This document shows, one piece after another, positions 17,603 through 24,906 of a DNA stretch of 24,906 nucleotides; position 1 is the first letter of the stretch, and each line of letters opens with the position of its first letter. Source of the DNA: Agmasoma carcini (nom. nud.). Lineage: Eukaryota; Microsporidia; Thelohaniidae. The notes beneath the pieces are model-generated. The model was not told the origin of the DNA. It ran no database searches and saw only the letters and a program-made list of their open reading frames with translations. A program made the translations under genes and the position numbers. Location of the stretch: positions 1 to 24,906 of the forward strand of contig JAOXFI010000044.1 of NCBI GenBank assembly GCA_029232285.1, in the 5' to 3' direction.

Positions 17603-17926
17603 ATGAATTTTAAAAAAATATTTTATAAAGTTTGTAAGGCTAATAAAATATCTATTAACATCTTTATAGAAGAGTTTGATGCATTTTATAACGATTATAT
17701 ACAAAAACTAACTCATGTTGATGATGTTATAGTAGAAACATATTGTAATTCCTTTCTTTATATAAAAACTGGATCATCTAAAAATTTTGTTAAAACTATA
17801 AAAATTAATTCAATAATATTTAGAAATGCTCTTAAGGAAGTAAAAAAATTTAAGTATCAAAAAGTTAAGGTTGATGACTTTATACCAGTTTGTAATTTAT
17901 ATAGTATGAAGAATTATAAGTTATAA
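17603..17926 (+). CDS. Small hypothetical protein
   Basis: A 107-residue, Lys/Ile/Phe/Asn-rich protein with no membrane segment, signal peptide or recognised motif. It appears to alternate short helices and strands and has three cysteines (residues 11, 48 and 97). The start 'accaaATG' resembles the context of the next gene. Its frame is cleanly open and stops just before AT-rich DNA. The next gene begins 242 bases downstream on the same strand, so the two could be co-regulated, which is speculative. It could be a fast-evolving version of a small conserved protein that needs profile searching to identify. Confidence 0.65.
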   Translation: MNFKKIFYKVCKANKISINIFIEEFDAFYNDYIQKLTHVDDVIVETYCNSFLYIKTGSSKNFVKTIKINSIIFRNALKEVKKFKYQKVKVDDFIPVCNLYSMKNYKL

Positions 17927-18168
17927 ATGAATGATATCACAAGGTTATCATTATATGTTTATTAACTATCTATAAATATCATTGGTTTGTGATTAAGTCA
18001 AAAATGTTTAATTAAAATAATCACTTACCTTAATCAATATATAATGTTTTTTTAAAAATACCATTTTTGACAAAAATATTTATGCATCAGTAATTTTGTT
18101 TTAGAAATCAATCAAATATGAAACAAAGTTTTAAAAATAATATTTAAGAAATACTAACCAAACAAACA

Positions 18169-18483
18169 ATGTTTCTTCTTAATCTTTTATCTATCTTCGT
18201 ACAAGCTGAACCTACAATCATGATTCGAGGTATTTCACCATTCCAACCACATCCTTTCCATAGTCAATTTGATCCTAACATAACTTTTAACAGAATCTTA
18301 AGAGATGAAGATGTTGAGAGAATAACCAAGGAGAAGAGTCCTGTAGATAGAATTAAGTCTGTTAAGCATCCTTTCATGCTTGGTGGTAGTATTTTAGTTC
18401 TTGTAGCTCTTTCATTGTGCGTTGGCTATACTTTAGGAAAAAGATCACATGATGGATACACAAGGGTTGTTCATACTAATTAA
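18169..18483 (+). CDS. Small type I membrane protein
   Basis: A 104-residue protein not assigned to a family. Residues 1-13 (MFLLNLLSIFVQA) form a short signal peptide with a likely cleavage after Ala13. Residues about 14-68 would be luminal or external and include 'NIT' at 37-39, a possible N-glycosylation site by sequence only. Residues about 69-89 are a strong transmembrane helix. The tail 'GKRSHDGYTRVVHTN' would face the cytosol; 'YTRV' could be a sorting motif of the YxxPhi kind. The start is in the context 'aaacaaacaATG'. The size and topology suit a small secretory-pathway or spore membrane protein, but that is an inference. Confidence 0.75.
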   Translation: MFLLNLLSIFVQAEPTIMIRGISPFQPHPFHSQFDPNITFNRILRDEDVERITKEKSPVDRIKSVKHPFMLGGSILVLVALSLCVGYTLGKRSHDGYTRVVHTN

Positions 18484-18764
18484 ATATCTTATTTAAATTT
18501 ATTTTTAAAAATTTATAAACAATGGCTAAGCCTGTTCAAAAATATACAAAAATTAGTTTACGTTCAATAGATAGACCCATCTAGAGATCACATTATATAA
18601 AATGACTGTTGTGTAAATAGAGCTGTCATCGTATGCTATTGATATTGCCTTTAAAATTCGCCGTTTTTATCAAAGGACTATAAGATTATGATTGATGTGT
18701 CCATGATGTTAATATAAGGGTCTAAAAGGTTTATAATTTTTATTTATTTGATTTGTATTATTTA
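18484..18764. other. Intergenic DNA with a 20-codon mini-frame
   Basis: An ATG at 18522 in a gene-like context ('tttataaacaATG') opens a 20-codon frame (MAKPVQKYTKIS..., stop at 18582-18584). It could be the start of a broken gene. Around 18635-18680 a short segment resembles 11780-11815. Neither can be named. Confidence 0.35.
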
Positions 18765-18975
18765 TAGTTATATTATATATTGATATTTATACTGATATAC
18801 ATTATACTGATATATTTATATATTATATACTTATATACTTATATACTTATATACTGATATACTATATACTATATACTATATACTATATACTTATATACTA
18901 TATTATATATTATATATTGGTATTTATACTTATATACTATATACTAAATATTTATACTTATATACTAAATATTAA
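18765..18975. repeat. TA-rich minisatellite/microsatellite
   Basis: Long array built from 'tatactta', 'tatacta' and 'tatactga' units of 7-10 bases. It lies directly downstream of the HAP2 stop codon at 19010 on the minus strand. The composition is almost purely A/T with regularly spaced C, so replication slippage is likely. Confidence 0.85.
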
Positions 18976-19009
18976 TAAAAATTATTTACAAGTTTATTAT
19001 ATTTTTATA

Positions 19010-19348
19010 TTAATTTCTATTCATTTCATCAAATTGCTTTTTAGCCATTTCATTTTTTTTTATTTCTAACAATTCCTGTTTCGTAAGAAAACGTCCAGAA
19101 GGTGCCCTCATTCGCTTCATCGCATGTCTATGACGGCTCTCATGTAGATAATTGGTTCGTTGACGTACCATAAGACCATCTAAAAAGTCCCTCCTAAGCT
19201 TTCGCTTTTGTATCCAAGGTATTTGCTTACCATTCAAGTAAAATTCAGCTACTCCATTATTATTCTTATATGGATCCATATACAAAAAAAACCTCTCCCC
19301 TTTTATAACACTGAAACTTTGTTTCAAAAAATTCACTAATTCAATCAT
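19010..19348 (-). CDS. CCAAT-binding factor subunit NF-YA/HAP2-like
   Basis: A 112-residue protein whose centre matches the NF-YA/HAP2 core, the DNA-contacting subunit of the CCAAT-box complex (with HAP3 and HAP5) in the nucleus. Residues 36-58 ('EFYLNGKQIPWIQKRKL...') align with the YVNAKQ...RR helix that binds the NF-YB/NF-YC pair. Residues 67-87 ('YLHESRHRHAMKRMRAPSGR' then F) match the DNA-binding YLHESRHRHAM.R.RG..GRF segment almost exactly. The first helix has diverged: a Pro-Trp where YHRI is usual. Almost nothing lies outside the core, far shorter than yeast or animal homologues. The ATG directly abuts the TAA of the upstream Cdc20-type gene, in the same frame; an internal ATG at residue 24 is an alternative start. 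Confidence 0.9.
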   Translation of the reverse strand: MIELVNFLKQSFSVIKGERFFLYMDPYKNNNGVAEFYLNGKQIPWIQKRKLRRDFLDGLMVRQRTNYLHESRHRHAMKRMRAPSGRFLTKQELLEIKKNEMAKKQFDEMNRN

Positions 19349-20239
19349 TTATCTAATTCTTATCTCTTGATCATCTCTACTTAACTCCCAGAAACACAAA
19401 TCAGAATCATAACTACCTGTCACAAAGTATTGTTCATCATCTGATATTCCAAAATGTATCACTCGATTCTTATGCTCTATAAACCTCTTCTCCACTTTAT
19501 AATTATGTATCATCTTAATATCATCATTTGTGTATCCAAAACACCCCAAAATCCTGTTATTTCTTAAATATTTCAAATTACAGACCTGTGAATCAAAATC
19601 TAATTCTTTATCTAACGTAAAATATTTAGTATTCCATATTTTTATCTTTCTATCAGCTGATCCTCCACCAGTCACCAATTTAGAATTAGAAAATGATAGC
19701 GCTTTCACTGCTGCATTATGTTTAATATTTTTTATCTCTGTGTTTCTCTTTAGATCATAAACCACCACTTTATTATCATTACCACCGGTAGCTAAATAAT
19801 TTCTATCATTCGTAGCCAATCCACATACCTCTTGCGTGTGACTTTCAAATGTAAATATTGGCTTGTTAATCCGTAAATCAAGCATCTTCGCCTTTCTATC
19901 TCTTGATCCAGATATAATGAGATCTTTGTAGATTTCAAGTCTACCAATTCTAGAATTATGTAATTTGTATATCATCTGTGGCATTCCCTTGTTTAAGTCT
20001 CTAATTTCAAGATTTCCAAATATATCACCAGTAACAAGAAGATTATTGAGTAATTTGATTGAACTAACTGATTTGTTAATTATTTTAAATTTTTTTTGGG
20101 AATAAAAATTATAGGCGTAAATTGCATTATTAGATTGAAATACCACAAAATCACCACACCAATCTAAAAGACTTGAATAGAAATCATCTTCTAAATGAAC
20201 ATTCTTTAGTTTTCTTATCGGCTTGGCAGTGGATTCCAT
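19349..20239 (-). CDS. Cdc20/Cdh1-family APC/C activator, WD40 propeller
   Basis: A 296-residue activator and substrate receptor of the anaphase-promoting complex. Family blocks appear in order. 'LEDDFYSSLLDW' (16-27) is followed by 'SGSRDRK' (110-116), 'HTQEVCGL' (134-141), 'GGNDNKVVVYD' (152-162), 'AAVKAL' then 'GGGSADRKIKIWNT' (190-204), and 'SQVCNL' (217-222). The exact C-terminal Ile-Arg tail used for docking to APC/C is present. About seven WD40 blades are present. The N-terminal region with C-box, KEN and regulatory sites is missing: the protein starts just before the propeller. The open frame continues some 44 codons upstream without an ATG or any C-box-like DR(F/Y)IP. Cdc20 against Cdh1/Fzr cannot be decided. 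It is followed without a gap by HAP2. Confidence 0.93.
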   Translation of the reverse strand: MESTAKPIRKLKNVHLEDDFYSSLLDWCGDFVVFQSNNAIYAYNFYSQKKFKIINKSVSSIKLLNNLLVTGDIFGNLEIRDLNKGMPQMIYKLHNSRIGRLEIYKDLIISGSRDRKAKMLDLRINKPIFTFESHTQEVCGLATNDRNYLATGGNDNKVVVYDLKRNTEIKNIKHNAAVKALSFSNSKLVTGGGSADRKIKIWNTKYFTLDKELDFDSQVCNLKYLRNNRILGCFGYTNDDIKMIHNYKVEKRFIEHKNRVIHFGISDDEQYFVTGSYDSDLCFWELSRDDQEIRIR

Positions 20240-20895
20240 GTTGTTAGTAAATAAATTAATTTCTAAAAATAAACAACGAAAATCTAAATAAACAAAATTG
20301 ATACAAAAACAACACCAAATTTGTTTATTATTAAAATATTTCTGATGATAAGCTTTATTTCGAAAGAATTATATAGAATATTAGTAGTTGATATTTATAA
20401 AAGCCAAAAAAATTATATATTAAACTTTATAATTTAGGCTTGATTCAGTATATGTTAATCACATATAGTAAGATGGTCACATCGTCACACCATCATCATA
20501 ATTGTCACACTGTCATAGTCACATCATCAAACTATCATAACATCATCACACGCCCATAGTCACACTATCATAGTCACACTATCATAGTCACACGCCCATA
20601 ATCACACTATCATACCATCATCAAACTATCATAACATCATCAAACTATCATAACATCATTGTCACACTACCAAACCATCATCAGAGTCCAGTATTGGTTA
20701 ATCTTTTATATTTCCTTACCTTTCAATTTTAAATTTGTTAAAAATCACTATAACCCTTTTGTATAAACATTTAAATTGAGGTTTAGAATATAAATCACTA
20801 CACTTATATCTTATCTTTAAAAATATTTTAGTATTAAATACGATAAAATATATTCACAATATCAATAATAATTTACAAAAATATCAATGAAATAT
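20240..20895. other. Intergenic region between Mot1 and Cdc20-type genes
   Basis: On the minus strand this is the 3' side of Mot1 and the upstream region of the Cdc20-type gene. It holds the minisatellite at 20457-20690. The 200 bases nearest the Cdc20-type start are AT-rich without a C-run near the ATG. Confidence 0.5.
20457..20690. repeat. CATCA/TCACAC minisatellite
   Basis: An irregular tandem array on the plus strand of 'tcacactatcatag' (14 bp), 'tcatcaaactatcataaca' (19 bp) and 'tcacacgcccata' variants. Higher-order blocks recur, for example 'cacgcccata' twice and 'aaactatcataacatcat' three times. It is distinctly less AT-rich than its surroundings and has strong strand asymmetry (almost no G on the plus strand). 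Confidence 0.9.
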
Positions 20896-23800
20896 TTAAT
20901 TAAACCTTTCAAGTATATTTTCAGTGTCCATAGTCCTTACATCAGTGTTTTGCTGTGATACAATACTACCTGCAACAAATTTCTTAAAATTTTGATAATT
21001 CATAACTTTAGATTCAATAGTATTCAAGGAAATCAACCTAAAAACATTAACAACATTTTTTTGACCTAATCTATGGCATCTATCCATAGCCTGTAGATCA
21101 TTAAACGGATTCCAATCATGTTCATAAAAAATAACAGTACTGGCACTTGTTAAATTCAAGCCTACACCCCCAATCGAATTTGTTAACAAAAGAATTTGAA
21201 TATCACCAGTATTAAAGCTTTGAACAACCTTTTGTCTATCGCCCGCAGGAACTGATCCATCTAATCTTAAATATTCCATGCCTAACTCTTCAGCTACAAA
21301 TTCTAGTGTTTTTCTAAATTGAAAAAATATCAAAACTTTTCTTTCTTCATTAATTTTTAACAAATCAAGTAAAATTTTCGTTTTGGATGATCCAACATTA
21401 GAATCAAAGTGTTTAGGATGACTAGCAACCTTACAAAGGCTTCTGCTAAGTGATAGTCCATCTTTAGCACCATCACCCATATCATAACAAGTATTAGAAT
21501 CTAATTTGGTATTTTTATCATCTATTTTAATCTTAGAAGTACCAGATGATACATTATTGTATAACTTAAGATGATCTGGATTAAGTGTAACATTAACATC
21601 TTCAATAATCTTAGCAGGTAAGTCCTTAAGTACATCTTCCTTAAGCCTTCTCATCATAAAAGGTTGTATTTTCTTTCTAAGTAGTCGTAAACGTTCATTT
21701 AAATCATCAGCATTCTTATCAGTCACCTTAACATTGTACAAACTCATAAATTTCTTTTGCTCACCAAATAAATTTGGCATTATCAAATTAAACAAGGAAT
21801 ATAAATCAACAACTGAATTATGTACAGGAGTACCTGTAAGTAATAACTTATGTCTAGCATTTATATTTTTTACTGAAGAATAAATCTTTGAATTTTGACT
21901 TTTAAGAAAATGTGCTTCATCAACAATCAAACATGAATATTTTGCTTTTGTATTTTTTCTTCTTATGTTATCGTAAGATGCAACAATTATTGAATTTTTC
22001 ATATAATCATGATTAGTGTACAGATGAGATGGTAAGTTGAAGTATGTCTCTATTTCTTGTCTCCAGTGACCAGTAAGACTGCCAGGACAGACAATCAATG
22101 CACAATTATCATCTTTCTTTATATCTTTTGTAATAAAAGATAAAACTTGTATGGTTTTACCCAATCCCATATCATCTGCTAAAATACCATTTAAATCCCA
22201 CTTAAATATAAAGGCAATCCAGTTAACACCACGTCTCTGATAATCTCTTAATTCAATATTGACATGAGAACAGTCAAATTCATCTATTTCAGATGGATTT
22301 AAGAGTGATTGAATGTCTTTTTTCTCATTATTTATCATTTCTTGAAGATCTTCGTCAACTTTTAATTCACAGGAAATATGAAGATATGGTATTATTTTTA
22401 AAAGAAGGGCATGTTCATTTGACTTGAGTAATAATTTTGTAAATAATATGTTGAATATAGGGTGTGATGCATCAATAAGTGCATCAAAGACAAACGGATC
22501 AAAGTTTTGTACTAAATAACGAACATATTTCATGTTATAGACCAATGAATGCCTGATGAAACCTTCCAATATGATAATTTTTCCATTTTCTAAAGCTTCT
22601 GTAAAAATTTTATCCATGTATTCTGTAATTTTATCAAAATTATTAACCAATTCTGGTCTAAAAGAATCGTTAATGTATACTTCGACAGTGTGAGCAAAGA
22701 AATCAAGCCTGTTTTGATCATTCATGATTGTTTCAATGTAACAAGTGTTGAATAGTTCATAACCCAACCCTTTAAAGAATATTATACAATTGTTAACTGA
22801 TATACCACGAGTGATCAGATCATATACATTTTTGATTGAACCAAGTGTGTAAGTATGATTTTGAAAATAAAAATTTAAGAATGTATCGTTAGTCTCGCGA
22901 AATAATAAAATTTCAAAATCATCAAAATTGTTTTCTAAATACGTTAGCCTGACCAAATCTATAAAATGTTCATCTGCAGATAAAAAATTTGTTAGTTTTC
23001 CATCAATCATAGAAATAAATTCTTTAAGAGGCATCCTTCGAAGCTCATCCTTAAATATTTCAAAATATTTTGGTATTTTTGACTTTAGAAGGTCTTTGTA
23101 AGTGCCAATTTGTTGATCCTCTGTTTCAACTACCTTCTTAGATATTATATCCTTACCTATGAAGCACATAAGAGTTCTAGAAAATATATTTTTAGTCTCT
23201 TCCTTAACTATGAACTTTCTTATAACTTTAAACAATTCAATTCTGTTTGATATTGCTGCATCCCTACCAACTGATTTAATTCCAGCATCTGAAAAAAAAT
23301 TATCGTCATAGCAAACAAATTCATTTTGTTCGTATGGGCCTATTGGCTTGCTTATAATTTTAAAAAAATATTCACATATTTCTTCTGTGAGTGGCTTTGA
23401 TCTTAAAATATCAATAGCCTTCTGTTGAACCTCTTTGTCCAGTGATAGCAGGATCACCTCGCACAAGAGAAATATAATTTCTTCAATGTCGGTGATAGCT
23501 GCAAGGTCTAACGCACTTAGTCTTATTTCTTTAATTGATGAATTAAAGCAAGAATATGTGCTTTTTATACGTTCTCCATTTTTTAGATCATAATTCTTGT
23601 TAATTGATAGGACCAAATCTAATAAAATTGATTTTCCATATGCTAAATTATCATCTGTTTCAATTTGCTTCCATGCTGCTTCAAATACAAGCTTTGCGAT
23701 ATCTAAATCAATTAATTTAGAATTTATAAAGAAAAATAATAAATCAGCTGATGAATGTTTAACATCCTCGTCTGTAGAGTGAATGATATTGATACATCTG

Positions 23801-24654
23801 TTTGCAATGTCATCTGTGATCTTTCCCTTAACAAAGTATTCCTTTAGAGAGCCTAAAGCTAGAAGTCCTGACATTTGTTCTTGCCAATCAGTAGATTCTA
23901 AAAATGGTACTAAAGAATCAATTATAGTAGTTTTGCCTAAATATGGGTAGACATACTTAAGAAGATCGGATGCAGATTCTCTGACTGGTGCTGATGTTTG
24001 ATTGTTGACAAAATCGTTAAATTTGTCGTTTTTTAGTATTTCGAATATTTTGTTTACAATTTCCTTATCAAGTGAAATTTCCATTTTACCAATAGTTTGT
24101 GAGTTGGTATTTTTATTAAGGATTCCTTTAAATATTTCAGTGTAGGTTAAAAAGGCGCCGTGTCTCTTGAACCATTCTGATGATATTAGATTCATATTTA
24201 TGTTAGTGAAGAAGTCCCATATGTTTCTTATGTCTGTGTTTGAGTCTTTTCTAGTTTTAAAGCTTGCTTCTTCTGACTTGTCCTCATGTTTTAAGTCTTT
24301 TATGAATTTAGTTTCTTCAAAGTCCATTTTTAATTTTTTTTTGATATCTTTTTCGCTTATAGAGAAGGCGGTAGTTTTGTAATCCATTGTTTGTAAGTAT
24401 AAATAGTCGGTTTGTGTGTTTTTGATGTTTAATTCGACTTTATATGTAAAATATTTGTTGAGAGAAGAGATTAATTTTTGTCCAATCAGACGGTTGTCAT
24501 TGTTCTGGGAGATAAGTAGTTTGTAAGTGTTTTTCAAGACGAATAGTAGGTTGTCATTATTGATTTCTTCTATGATAGTTGAGGTGATATAGTTTTTAAC
24601 ACTGTAGTGAGCTGTTTGGGATATACCTTCAAATAGCTTTTGCAGTTTGTTCAT
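20896..24654 (-). CDS. Mot1/BTAF1-like TBP-removing Swi2/Snf2 ATPase
   Basis: A 1252-residue nuclear ATPase that in known homologues strips TATA-binding protein from promoters. Residues about 140-780 are a HEAT-like helical solenoid, including 'SSEWFKRHGAFLTYTEIFKG', which matches the (H)W(E)xRHGA motif of Mot1. The Snf2 core follows: 'LRDYQRRGVNWIAF' (802-815), Walker A 'DDMGLGKT' (827-834), 'VDEAHFLKS' (911-919), 'LLLTGTPVHNS' (937-947), 'LRLDGSVP' (1129-1136), 'LLTNSIGGVGLNLTSA' (1156-1171), 'DWNPFNDLQAMDRCHRLGQ' (1180-1198). All key residues are present. It is about two thirds of yeast Mot1 length, with the reduction mostly in the solenoid and spacers. Box II reads DEAH, whereas Mot1 orthologues that I recall have DEGH. 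Start ATG at 24654 has a GCCC run 16 bases upstream. Confidence 0.95.
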   Translation of the reverse strand: MNKLQKLFEGISQTAHYSVKNYITSTIIEEINNDNLLFVLKNTYKLLISQNNDNRLIGQKLISSLNKYFTYKVELNIKNTQTDYLYLQTMDYKTTAFSISEKDIKKKLKMDFEETKFIKDLKHEDKSEEASFKTRKDSNTDIRNIWDFFTNINMNLISSEWFKRHGAFLTYTEIFKGILNKNTNSQTIGKMEISLDKEIVNKIFEILKNDKFNDFVNNQTSAPVRESASDLLKYVYPYLGKTTIIDSLVPFLESTDWQEQMSGLLALGSLKEYFVKGKITDDIANRCINIIHSTDEDVKHSSADLLFFFINSKLIDLDIAKLVFEAAWKQIETDDNLAYGKSILLDLVLSINKNYDLKNGERIKSTYSCFNSSIKEIRLSALDLAAITDIEEIIFLLCEVILLSLDKEVQQKAIDILRSKPLTEEICEYFFKIISKPIGPYEQNEFVCYDDNFFSDAGIKSVGRDAAISNRIELFKVIRKFIVKEETKNIFSRTLMCFIGKDIISKKVVETEDQQIGTYKDLLKSKIPKYFEIFKDELRRMPLKEFISMIDGKLTNFLSADEHFIDLVRLTYLENNFDDFEILLFRETNDTFLNFYFQNHTYTLGSIKNVYDLITRGISVNNCIIFFKGLGYELFNTCYIETIMNDQNRLDFFAHTVEVYINDSFRPELVNNFDKITEYMDKIFTEALENGKIIILEGFIRHSLVYNMKYVRYLVQNFDPFVFDALIDASHPIFNILFTKLLLKSNEHALLLKIIPYLHISCELKVDEDLQEMINNEKKDIQSLLNPSEIDEFDCSHVNIELRDYQRRGVNWIAFIFKWDLNGILADDMGLGKTIQVLSFITKDIKKDDNCALIVCPGSLTGHWRQEIETYFNLPSHLYTNHDYMKNSIIVASYDNIRRKNTKAKYSCLIVDEAHFLKSQNSKIYSSVKNINARHKLLLTGTPVHNSVVDLYSLFNLIMPNLFGEQKKFMSLYNVKVTDKNADDLNERLRLLRKKIQPFMMRRLKEDVLKDLPAKIIEDVNVTLNPDHLKLYNNVSSGTSKIKIDDKNTKLDSNTCYDMGDGAKDGLSLSRSLCKVASHPKHFDSNVGSSKTKILLDLLKINEERKVLIFFQFRKTLEFVAEELGMEYLRLDGSVPAGDRQKVVQSFNTGDIQILLLTNSIGGVGLNLTSASTVIFYEHDWNPFNDLQAMDRCHRLGQKNVVNVFRLISLNTIESKVMNYQNFKKFVAGSIVSQQNTDVRTMDTENILERFN

Positions 24655-24669
24655 AAAATTTTTACAAAA

Positions 24670-24673
24670 GGGC
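24670..24673 (-). promoter_or_regulatory. GCCC motif upstream of Mot1 gene
   Basis: On the minus strand 'tagcccttttg' lies 16-19 bases before the ATG at 24654, in an A/T-rich leader. It fits the microsporidian CCC-type upstream motif and supports the chosen start; the role is inferred. Confidence 0.4.
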
Positions 24674-24719
24674 TATTTAAACAAATAAAATTTAATTATT
24701 ATGAAAAGGACTTGTCAAT

Positions 24720-24906
24720 AATAACAATAGTTGTATTTTAGTATATGTTAGGTTAGAATAGGTTAGATTAGTTAGTAAGATTAGTTAGTAAGATTAGTTA
24801 GTCAGGTTAGTTAGTCATGGTCAGTTAGATTAGTTAGTCATGGTCAGTTAGATTAGTTAGTCATGGTCAGTTAGATTAGTTAGTCATGGTCAGTTAGATT
24901 AGTTAG
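24720..24906. repeat. TTAG-rich minisatellite running off the window
   Basis: It begins with loosely telomere-like 'gttaggttagaataggttag'. It passes into 13-bp 'gattagttagtaa' units, then at least four regular 23-bp units of consensus 'tcatggtcagttagattagttag', with identical units up to the last base of the window. The true length is unknown because the window ends inside it. It lies just upstream of the Mot1 start region (minus strand). Confidence 0.9.

Noticed and set aside
19349..20239. Sof1/other WD40 protein as identity for the propeller, with HAP2 as its C-terminal domain
   Set aside because: The block order (SGSRDR, HTQEVCGL, GGNDN, GGG.ADR, SQVCNL, terminal IR) is specific to Cdc20/Cdh1, and the downstream frame is clearly NF-YA.
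20457..20690. Possible CRISPR-like array
   Set aside because: Repeats are contiguous and variable with no unique spacers; it is a minisatellite in a eukaryotic context.

Overview
The window looks like a piece of a microsporidian nuclear genome, most likely one of the larger, transposon-bearing ones. The base composition is very AT-rich. The recognisable genes are strongly shortened versions of eukaryotic housekeeping proteins: a 1252-residue Mot1, a 296-residue Cdc20/Cdh1 propeller, a 112-residue NF-YA/HAP2 and a 200-residue proteasome alpha subunit. Genes appear intron-free. Several starts have a C-run just upstream, as described for microsporidian genes. No bacterial signals, tRNAs or rRNAs were seen. 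The assignment is an inference from these traits; the species cannot be named.

Layout. 1-4300 holds no intact gene. It is decayed mobile DNA: one near-complete Merlin-type (IS1595/ISXO2-like DDE) transposase relic at about 385-1165 (minus), a second at about 3340-4255 (minus), and one copy of an unrecognised repeat (about 2285-2520). 4456-5910 (plus) is a 484-residue membrane-anchored or secreted protein of unknown function. 5911-9300 is relics again: a second copy of the repeat (about 6135-6355) and head-to-head Merlin relics at about 6580-7040 (minus) and 7425-8125 (plus). 9304-11315 (minus) holds two adjacent genes for single-pass, repeat-containing, acidic membrane proteins. They lie between two diverged direct copies of a GC-richer repeat (about 8593-8970 and 11900-12265). 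A proteasome alpha gene follows at 12338-12940 (plus). 13000-17500 is a further stretch of Merlin relics (four more, both strands). Two small genes on the plus strand follow (17603-17926, 18169-18483).

From 19010 to the right edge the minus strand carries a conserved block: Mot1, then Cdc20/Cdh1, then HAP2. It is interrupted and flanked by minisatellites (18765-18975, 20457-20690, 24720-24906). The Cdc20 stop codon is followed directly, in frame, by the HAP2 start codon.

How the genes fit together. Mot1 (TBP remodelling) and HAP2 (CCAAT-box binding) are transcription regulators. The Cdc20/Cdh1 protein would activate the anaphase-promoting complex, and the proteasome subunit belongs to the degradation machine downstream of it. 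The membrane proteins are candidates for lineage-specific surface or secreted proteins. At least eight separate Merlin relics, from two sequence subfamilies, account for most of the apparently empty DNA in the left two thirds.
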